Shown: positions 1 through 4,377 of the stretch, piece after piece | Numbering within the stretch: position 1 is the stretch's first letter | Layout: the number at the start of each line of letters is the position of its first letter | DNA from: an uncultured Collinsella sp. | Lineage (GTDB): Bacteria; Actinomycetota; Coriobacteriia; Coriobacteriales; Coriobacteriaceae | Direction: 5' to 3' | Assembly (NCBI GenBank): GCA_900556365.1 | Contig: USOG01000093.1 | Location: 1-5,931 of the forward strand | DNA length: 5,931 nucleotides | The notes under the pieces: generated by a model | The model's database searches: none | Seen by the model: the letters and a program-made list of their open reading frames with translations, nothing else | What the model was told of the DNA's origin: nothing | Position numbers and translations under genes: made by a program

Positions 1-275
1 TGGGCCTCGGGCATGCCGGTGAGCTTGACCATCTCGGGCAGCGTGTAGGGACGGCGCATCTTCATCTTGCAGAGCACCTCGGCCTGCTCGTCGGTCGCGG
101 CCTCGGCAAACGACCAGTACTCGTAGCCCAGCAGCTCGTCGCGATGCAACAAACGGTTGGTGCAGTGCTCGCACAGCTTGACAATGGCCTCGCGCGGATG
201 CTCCGGCAGCGGCGGCACGAACTCCGAACCGATATCGGGCTCGGTGTAGCTAATCCCCGGTCCGTTGAGAATCAT
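1..275 (-). CDS. N-terminal fragment of a probable FAD/4Fe-4S oxidoreductase
   Basis: The reading frame is open from the ATG at 275 to the window edge, giving 91 residues that begin MILNGPGISYTEPDIGSEF; the rest lies outside. The start is supported by a Shine-Dalgarno AGAAGGGA (288-281) five bases upstream. A CxxC pair (C35, C38 in LCEHC) is followed by a helical stretch, DEQAEVLCKMKMRRPYTLPE, and then MVKLTGMPEA, which reads like a small winged-helix module. From memory this resembles the N-terminus of a family of large FAD-dependent oxidoreductases in anaerobic bacteria, which have such a module before cysteine-rich 4Fe-4S segments and a flavin domain. None of the catalytic part is visible, so the assignment is tentative; the coding call is firm. 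The gene diverges from the TetR gene across a shared control region, which suggests it is a target of that regulator. Confidence 0.6.
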   Translation of the reverse strand, partial: MILNGPGISYTEPDIGSEFVPPLPEHPREAIVKLCEHCTNRLLHRDELLGYEYWSFAEAATDEQAEVLCKMKMRRPYTLPEMVKLTGMPEA

Positions 276-280
276 GGTTG

Positions 281-288
281 TCCCTTCT
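281..288 (-). promoter_or_regulatory. Ribosome binding site of the left-edge oxidoreductase gene
   Basis: Read on the minus strand, AGAAGGGA lies five bases before the ATG at 275. It fixes the start of the left-edge gene and makes upstream alternatives unnecessary. Confidence 0.7.
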
Positions 289-368
289 CTTGCCGCAGCC
301 CGACGAGGCCGCAGCGCCCCTCTTTTTTTGCAGGCCGGGCATGCCCCCATGCCGTTCACCCGCCATTG

Positions 369-383
369 TTGACATTGTGTCAA
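369..383. promoter_or_regulatory. Candidate TetR operator, copy 1
   Basis: The 15-bp site TTGACA-TTG-TGTCAA has perfect 6-bp inverted arms around a 3-bp centre. It lies between the divergent oxidoreductase and TetR genes. A second site of the same design is centred 23 bp to the right. Size, symmetry and position fit an operator bound by a dimeric TetR-family protein. Each arm also matches the -35 hexamer TTGACA, so binding could directly block RNA polymerase; the exact promoters could not be resolved. Binding by the adjacent regulator is inferred. Confidence 0.65.
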
Positions 384-391
384 AAATAGTA

Positions 392-406
392 TTGACGAAC
401 CGTCAA
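392..406. promoter_or_regulatory. Candidate TetR operator, copy 2
   Basis: The 15-bp site TTGACG-AAC-CGTCAA also has perfect 6-bp arms and shares TTGAC-N5-GTCAA with copy 1. The pair is embedded in a larger dyad, since ATTGTTGAC at 365-373 is exactly complementary to GTCAACAAT at 402-410. Two sites about two helical turns apart would allow two dimers to bind on the same DNA face. The role is inferred from layout only. Confidence 0.65.
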
Positions 407-464
407 CAATATTCAAGACTGTTAGGCGAACGGTCAGGCAAAAGGGGATGAAAGGCGGCAAAAC

Positions 465-1127
465 ATGGGCAACAACACAGCAGATACCTCTGTGGTCGAT
501 GCCGTTCCCGCATCCGATAGCGCGGCAAAGCGCCTGACGGGCGACGAACGCCGTCGCGAGATCCTCGATGCCGTACGTACCGTAAGCTCCGAGCTGGGCG
601 TGTCCCACCTATCGGTATCGGCCGTGACCAAGCGAGCCGGCTGCACGCGTTCATTGTTCTACCACTACTTTGCCGATATGGACGCCGCCGTCACCGCCGT
701 CATGGACGAGGCGATCGACGGCTTTATCTCCGAGCTCGAGCAGTGGAACGCCAGCCGCACGGTTGGCGACATCGAGGGCGCGCTCGACACCATCGCCCCG
801 CTCTTTAAGCGTCTGGTCGCCAGCGGCCACGAGCTGCCGAGCACGCTCACCTCGAGCAGCGGCGCGCTCTACGGCGGCTTTTTGCACAACGTGGTCCAGC
901 GCGTGGCGCAGTATATCTGCGACACCACCGTGGTGGACTTTATCGCCCATCATGAGTTACGCATCGACCATGTCTACGAGACGTTCTACACCCTCATCAT
1001 GGGGTTGTTGATGTATATCCGCACGCACCCCGATGTGCCCGACGAGACGGTCAAGGAAATCATCGCCTCGACACTCCACATCGAGGGCTATACCGCCAAG
1101 TATCCGGAGCGTAAGCCCCAGAACTGA
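465..1127 (+). CDS. TetR/AcrR-family transcriptional regulator
   Basis: This 220-residue protein has the usual TetR-family length and layout. The DNA-binding domain covers about residues 28-75: RREILDAVRTVSSELGV forms helix 1, SVSAVTKRAGC the helix-turn-helix start, and TRSLFYHYF the recognition helix with the family's typical Y-H-Y-F ending. Residues 1-27 are a polar extension. The C-terminal part (about 80-205) is helical and divergent, as expected for the ligand-binding and dimerisation domain, so the ligand cannot be predicted. The ATG at 465 follows a purine-rich AAAGGCGG with about six bases of spacing. The gene is divergent from the oxidoreductase and lies 63 bp upstream of the DUF5692-type gene with no terminator between, so the two are probably co-transcribed. 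Paired palindromes just upstream suggest autoregulation. I am sure of the family, not of its effector or whether it represses or activates. Confidence 0.93.
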   Translation: MGNNTADTSVVDAVPASDSAAKRLTGDERRREILDAVRTVSSELGVSHLSVSAVTKRAGCTRSLFYHYFADMDAAVTAVMDEAIDGFISELEQWNASRTVGDIEGALDTIAPLFKRLVASGHELPSTLTSSSGALYGGFLHNVVQRVAQYICDTTVVDFIAHHELRIDHVYETFYTLIMGLLMYIRTHPDVPDETVKEIIASTLHIEGYTAKYPERKPQN

Positions 1128-1177
1128 CGACATTTGGCCAAACTGCCCGCGATCAGAAGAGGGGCCGCGGACGTGTG

Positions 1178-1184
1178 AAAGGAG
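1178..1184 (+). promoter_or_regulatory. Strong ribosome binding site of the DUF5692-type gene
   Basis: AAAGGAG sits six bases before the ATG at 1191. It gives the membrane protein gene its own strong initiation signal within the presumed TetR operon and confirms the chosen start. Confidence 0.8.
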
Positions 1185-1190
1185 AGCAGC

Positions 1191-2198
1191 ATGCTGTTCG
1201 ATGTTTGGGGTAGCGATACCCTTATCCACTGGGCCGGCTGGGCCATGGTCTTTATCGGCCTGATCGTGCTCAACGAGGTCGGCCGCCGCACCAAGCTAGG
1301 CGCGGCAATCATCTTTGGCGTGGCTCCGCTGGCCATGACCATCTACTGCGTCGCCATCGCCATCGGCGTCTCGCAGGGTGCCGAGTGGGCGCTCACCAAC
1401 CCCACCCATGTGTACCAGAACAGCTGGTTCCACTACGCCAAGGTATACGCGGCGCTGGCCGGTTGCTGGGGCTTCATTGCCATTAAGTACCAGTGGGGCA
1501 AGATTGGCAAGGCGCATTGGTTCCGCGCATGGCCGTTTGTGATCGTCGCCATCAACATCATGATCGCCGTCGTGTCCGACTTTGAGAGCGCCTATCACTT
1601 CTTTGTCCTGGGCGAGTCCACCTGGGTCACCTCCGAAGGTGCCACGCAGCTGGCCGGCTGGAACAACGTGTTCAACGGCATCGCCGGTATCATCAACATC
1701 TTCTGCATGACCGGTTGGTGGAGCGTCTACGCCTCCGAGGATCAGACCGACATGCTGTGGCCCGATATGACCTGGGTCTACATCATCGCCTACGATATCT
1801 GGAACTTCTGCTACACCTACAACTGCCTGCCCACCCACTCCTGGTTCTGCGGCTTTGCGCTGCTGCTGGCGCCCACCGTCGCCGCCTTTATCTGGAACAA
1901 GGGCGGCTGGATCCAGAACCGCGCCTTTACGCTTGCTATTTGGTGCATGTTTGCCCAGGTGTTCCCGTACTTCCAGGAGGAGTCCATCTTTGTGACCCAC
2001 TCCACGCTCGACCCCGGCGCCGCTACCGCGGTCTCGATCGCCGCACTGGTCGCCAACGTCGCCGCGATCATCTACATCGCCTACCGCGCCAAGAAGCTCG
2101 GCCGCAATCCCTACAAGCAGGACGTCTTTGAGGGAACCAGCGATTGGGAGAAGGCTACTGCTCGCCGCGCCAAGGTTGATTACGCTCACGCCGAGTAA
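1191..2198 (+). CDS. DUF5692-family multi-pass membrane protein
   Basis: This 335-residue integral membrane protein matches, from memory, the DUF5692 family of anaerobic gut bacteria. I count about nine hydrophobic segments, near residues 12-30, 38-60, 80-100, 111-130, 157-180, 190-210, 217-235, 243-261 and 277-298, followed by a basic and acidic cytoplasmic-type tail. There is no cleavable signal peptide. The protein is rich in aromatic residues (21 tryptophans) and has polar or charged residues inside the hydrophobic region, for example NNVFNG at 158-163, MLWPDMTW at 188-195 and NFCYTYNCLPTHSWFC at 205-220 with three cysteines and a histidine. These look like functional rather than merely structural residues. 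The biochemical role is unknown; a transporter or a membrane-bound enzyme are both possible. Co-transcription with a TetR regulator suggests expression induced by a small molecule. The gene ends before a strong terminator. Confidence 0.88.
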   Translation: MLFDVWGSDTLIHWAGWAMVFIGLIVLNEVGRRTKLGAAIIFGVAPLAMTIYCVAIAIGVSQGAEWALTNPTHVYQNSWFHYAKVYAALAGCWGFIAIKYQWGKIGKAHWFRAWPFVIVAINIMIAVVSDFESAYHFFVLGESTWVTSEGATQLAGWNNVFNGIAGIINIFCMTGWWSVYASEDQTDMLWPDMTWVYIIAYDIWNFCYTYNCLPTHSWFCGFALLLAPTVAAFIWNKGGWIQNRAFTLAIWCMFAQVFPYFQEESIFVTHSTLDPGAATAVSIAALVANVAAIIYIAYRAKKLGRNPYKQDVFEGTSDWEKATARRAKVDYAHAE

Positions 2199-2265
2199 CA
2201 TGTTTATTCCGTCCACATTTGGATGTAGGCAAACTTAGCCGATGCCGCAATCGCGCGTCATGTGC

Positions 2266-2304
2266 AGCCCCGGAAAGCGATTCGTCCGCTTTCCGGGGCT
2301 TTTT
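2266..2304 (+). terminator. Rho-independent terminator after the TetR-DUF5692 operon
   Basis: A perfect 14-bp stem (AGCCCCGGAAAGCG at 2266-2279 with its complement at 2287-2300) encloses a 7-base loop and is followed by TTTT. It lies 67 bp after the stop codon of the membrane protein gene and separates that operon from the next gene. Confidence 0.93.
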
Positions 2305-2435
2305 GTTGCTGCGCGCATTCACGCACATATGCAAAACCTCTCTCACAGATAAAATCAGATTTCCAATCGCCTGACAGCTCTATGTGACCCCAATTTTGGG
2401 TACATTGTTGTCCCGATATTGAGCTTGGGGGATGT
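2305..2435 (+). promoter_or_regulatory. Promoter region of the acidic membrane-anchored protein gene
   Basis: The 131 bp between the terminator and the ATG at 2436 must hold the promoter, because the upstream operon is terminated. It is more AT-rich than the genes. I could not place convincing -35 and -10 boxes. An imperfect palindrome CCCAA-TT-TTGGG (2389-2400) and an AT-rich GATATT (2415-2420) are the only notable elements. GGGGG at 2427-2431, four bases before the ATG, serves as ribosome binding site. Confidence 0.4.
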
Positions 2436-3932
2436 ATGAATGATGAGACGATGGGCCAAGAGAATGCGGCCCAAGATGCAGAAGCGTGTGCCGAAGCCCT
2501 GGAGAGCCTAGACCGGATTTCACTTGATGAGATTGCGTTTGACGATTCGGGCGTTGATGTGCAGGATGAGTCGGAAGCCGAGGCGCAGTCCGATGATCAG
2601 GATGCAGACGACGTTGAGCCTGCCGAAGATGAGGCAGATCACGAAGACACCGAATGCGAGGCCGACGACCAGCCCGAATCCGACACGAGCGAGGAAACCA
2701 TCTTGCTCGGCAGCTTGCCGGCCGAAGATTCCCTGACCCGCGAGCTTCCCGGCCTGGGCTCCGCTCCTGCCGTGGACGAGACCATCGCCATGGGCGATAT
2801 TCCCCTACCGTCCGTTCCTTCGGCACGCGAAGCCGAGGTTCGTCATCGTAAGATGTCGCCCAAGCGCCGCAACCTGATGGTTGCCGGCGTTGTGGCCGTC
2901 GCGCTCGTCGCCGGCGGCGCAGGCTACGCAGCCTGGAACGGATACCGGCAAGAGCAGGCTGCCATCACCGCCGCCAATGCCCACACGATGATGTCGGTGC
3001 AGATTGGCGTGCATGCCGCGGGCCTCGACTGTTCCGCCGGCTCCAAGATTCCCGTACAGGTGAGCGGTCAGGACGCTGATGGCTCCTCCGTGAGCGAAAC
3101 GCTCTATGTTGACGAGCACGGCCGCGGCATCAAACTGCTGCCCGGCGATTACACGCTCTCCATCGCTGCCTCCCCCATCGCGGCCGACGGCACCATCTAC
3201 ACCGTCCCGACCACCAAGACGCAGGTCACCGTTAAGAGCGATGGACAGGATTTAAGTGCCCAGGCCACCTTTAAGCTCAAGGTGCCTTCGGCCGACACGG
3301 TGACTGACGACCAGATCGATGCCGCCGCCAAGTATGCCGAAGAGGGCGGTGCGAGCTCCGCCGCGGCTGCCAAAGTGCTCCAGCAGGCAGCAACCGCGCG
3401 ACGTGACGCCGCCGTCAATGCCGTGAGCGCGCAAAAGGCACAGGCATCCCGTGATGCTGACGCTCGCCACAAGGCAACCGACCTCTACCAGCTCGATATT
3501 CCCGTCGAGTGGTACGGCAAGGTCGCAACTTGGCAAAACGGCAGCACGCTATGCATCTATCTGGGCGACGACGCCAATACGCCGCTCGTGACGCTCGTCG
3601 CCGTGCGCGATGGCGAGACCTTTACGCCCGATGACGGCGATACGGTTTTGGGCACGGTCAGTCTGGGCAACGGTTATACCGTCTATGCCAGCGGCCCCGT
3701 CTATCCGTACGTGGTGCCCCAGACCATCAACGGACGGACGCAGAATCCCGTGTCAACCTACCCCATGGACACGGCCATTGAGCTTGTCGAGCTTACGACC
3801 GGCAACCGCTACACCTATAGCCAGATCAAGAACGTACTGGTCGGCAAAGACGGCAAAGCCGACGCCGCGACCAAACTCGAGACCGACTACCTCGCGCAGA
3901 TCCTGCTACCGAGCATCAAAGCCCAGGACTAG
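2436..3932 (+). CDS. Single-pass membrane protein with acidic cytoplasmic N-terminus and large extracytoplasmic part
   Basis: I do not recognise a named family for this 498-residue protein. Residues 1-130 are strongly acidic, low in complexity and probably disordered, and carry two similar motifs: EETILLGSLP (86-95) and DETIAMGDIP (114-123). A basic stretch, RHRKMSPKRR (136-145), precedes one transmembrane helix at about 146-168; by the positive-inside rule the N-terminus is cytoplasmic and the rest external. Residues about 186-283 look like an all-beta, Ig- or prealbumin-like domain (GRGIKLLPGDYTLSIAASPI is its clearest stretch). Residues about 288-345 are an alanine-rich helical linker. Residues about 347-495 form a second domain starting YQLDIPVEWYGKVATW, of a type I recall from other coriobacterial surface proteins. 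There is no sortase signal. The gene is monocistronic, bounded by terminators on both sides. A role in sensing or envelope maintenance would be a guess. Confidence 0.85.
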   Translation: MNDETMGQENAAQDAEACAEALESLDRISLDEIAFDDSGVDVQDESEAEAQSDDQDADDVEPAEDEADHEDTECEADDQPESDTSEETILLGSLPAEDSLTRELPGLGSAPAVDETIAMGDIPLPSVPSAREAEVRHRKMSPKRRNLMVAGVVAVALVAGGAGYAAWNGYRQEQAAITAANAHTMMSVQIGVHAAGLDCSAGSKIPVQVSGQDADGSSVSETLYVDEHGRGIKLLPGDYTLSIAASPIAADGTIYTVPTTKTQVTVKSDGQDLSAQATFKLKVPSADTVTDDQIDAAAKYAEEGGASSAAAAKVLQQAATARRDAAVNAVSAQKAQASRDADARHKATDLYQLDIPVEWYGKVATWQNGSTLCIYLGDDANTPLVTLVAVRDGETFTPDDGDTVLGTVSLGNGYTVYASGPVYPYVVPQTINGRTQNPVSTYPMDTAIELVELTTGNRYTYSQIKNVLVGKDGKADAATKLETDYLAQILLPSIKAQD

Positions 3933-3973
3933 CCAGCCCGAAGACAGCCGCCCAACGTCCAAACCCCTAACGC

Positions 3974-4044
3974 AGTTGCGGTGAAATAGGGACTGTTTTT
4001 GCTGGTCAAACCGCAAAACAGTCCCTATTTCACCGCAACTTTTT
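3974..4044 (+). terminator. Long perfect hairpin with U-tract, possible dispersed repeat
   Basis: Arms at 3974-3999 and 4015-4040 are perfectly complementary over 26 bp. The 15-base loop can pair further (GGT 4004-4006 with ACC 4010-4012), and the plus strand continues TTTTT at 4040-4044. It starts 42 bp after the stop of the 498-residue protein gene and so can act as its terminator. No T-run follows on the minus strand, so a terminator role for the converging small gene is less certain. The arms are longer and more perfect than in an ordinary terminator and are not especially GC-rich, which suggests a mobile or REP-like palindrome recruited to this position. Confidence 0.8.
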
Positions 4045-4052
4045 GGTGGCAC

Positions 4053-4247
4053 TCAGCGCCACGGGTCGGCTTCGAACATCGGCTCGCGCTCGGGGCGGCG
4101 ATCGCTGTAGGGATCGTAGCCGTCGTCGTCTTCGTTCTCGGCACGGATGTAGGGGTCGCGCGGCTTGGGCGCCGGCTTAGGTGCAGGCTTGGGTGCGGCG
4201 GGTGCGGCATCGGTCGCCGGCGCGCTTGTCTTGATCTCGTCTTTCAT
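4053..4247 (-). CDS. Small proline/lysine-repeat and acidic protein
   Basis: A 64-residue protein starts MKDEIKTSAP. The open frame reaches back to an ATG at 4265, but the Shine-Dalgarno AAGGAG (4261-4256) lies inside that extension; it is eight bases from the ATG at 4247 and only two from the ATG at 4253, so 4247 is the better start. Residues 9-29 are rich in Ala, Pro and Lys and contain KPAPKPAPKP (20-29). Residues 31-64 are acidic with spaced aromatics (DPYIRAENEDDDGYDPYSD, then FEADPWR at the end). There is no signal peptide, membrane segment or known domain, and it is probably cytoplasmic and largely disordered. It follows clpB on the same strand, but a terminator intervenes, so it is expressed either by readthrough or from a promoter overlapping the terminator. 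Function is unknown. The ribosome binding site and the non-random composition favour a real gene. Confidence 0.68.
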   Translation of the reverse strand: MKDEIKTSAPATDAAPAAPKPAPKPAPKPRDPYIRAENEDDDGYDPYSDRRPEREPMFEADPWR

Positions 4248-4255
4248 CTGCATAG

Positions 4256-4261
4256 CTCCTT
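4256..4261 (-). promoter_or_regulatory. Ribosome binding site deciding the start of the small protein
   Basis: AAGGAG on the minus strand is eight bases before the ATG at 4247. It overlaps codons 2-4 of the longest possible frame and therefore argues against the start at 4265. Confidence 0.75.
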
Positions 4262-4297
4262 GCATCGCATCCGTTCAACATCATCGATTGTCGCACG

Positions 4298-4334
4298 AAA
4301 AAGGGCGGCGGACCCGATTGGATCCGCCGTCCTT
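4298..4334 (-). terminator. Rho-independent terminator of clpB
   Basis: On the minus strand, CGGCGGATCC pairs with GGGTCCGCCG around an AATC loop (ten pairs with one U-G wobble). Beyond one A-C mismatch the stem continues for two G-C pairs, and TTTTT follows (4302-4298). It lies 43 bp after the clpB stop codon and only about 36 bp before the ribosome binding site of the small gene. Confidence 0.85.
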
Positions 4335-4349
4335 GGCGTTTTGCGATGA

Positions 4350-4372
4350 GGGGCGGTTTTAAAGCCTGCCCC
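4350..4372. other. Short imperfect hairpin immediately after the clpB stop codon
   Basis: GGGGC (4350-4354) pairs with GCCCC (4368-4372), and the inner GGTTT pairs with AAGCC (one G-T pair), with a single bulged T at 4367. No T-run follows on either strand, so it is not a terminator by itself. It could stabilise the 3' end of the clpB mRNA, or be incidental. Confidence 0.35.
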
Positions 4373-4377
4373 AAAAT

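Noticed and set aside
323..329. Run of seven T on the plus strand as a terminator
   Set aside because: No stable hairpin directly precedes it and no plus-strand gene ends there.
144..389. Plus-strand frame of 81 codons in the left gene and control region
   Set aside because: It overlaps the oxidoreductase coding sequence antisense and runs through the operator palindromes, with no coding-like composition.
403..654. Minus-strand frames over the TetR start
   Set aside because: They are antisense to the helix-turn-helix coding region and contain no recognisable protein.
1133..1142. TTTGGCCAAA palindrome between the TetR and DUF5692-type genes
   Set aside because: It is only 10 bp with no loop or T-run, so it is neither a terminator nor a supported operator.
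1296..2216. Long open frame on the minus strand across the DUF5692-type gene
   Set aside because: It is antisense to a clear membrane protein gene. Its Gly/Asp/Val-rich product lacks any domain, and such frames arise from codon bias in GC-rich DNA.
2380..2826. Minus-strand frame of about 148 codons over the start of the acidic protein gene
   Set aside because: The product is Arg/Pro/Ser-rich and domain-free, and the opposing acidic reading frame with its start signal explains the region.
4165..4362. Plus-strand frame opposite the small KPAP protein
   Set aside because: Its Gly/Ala-rich product is the reverse reading of the proline repeat, and the minus-strand frame has the better ribosome binding site.
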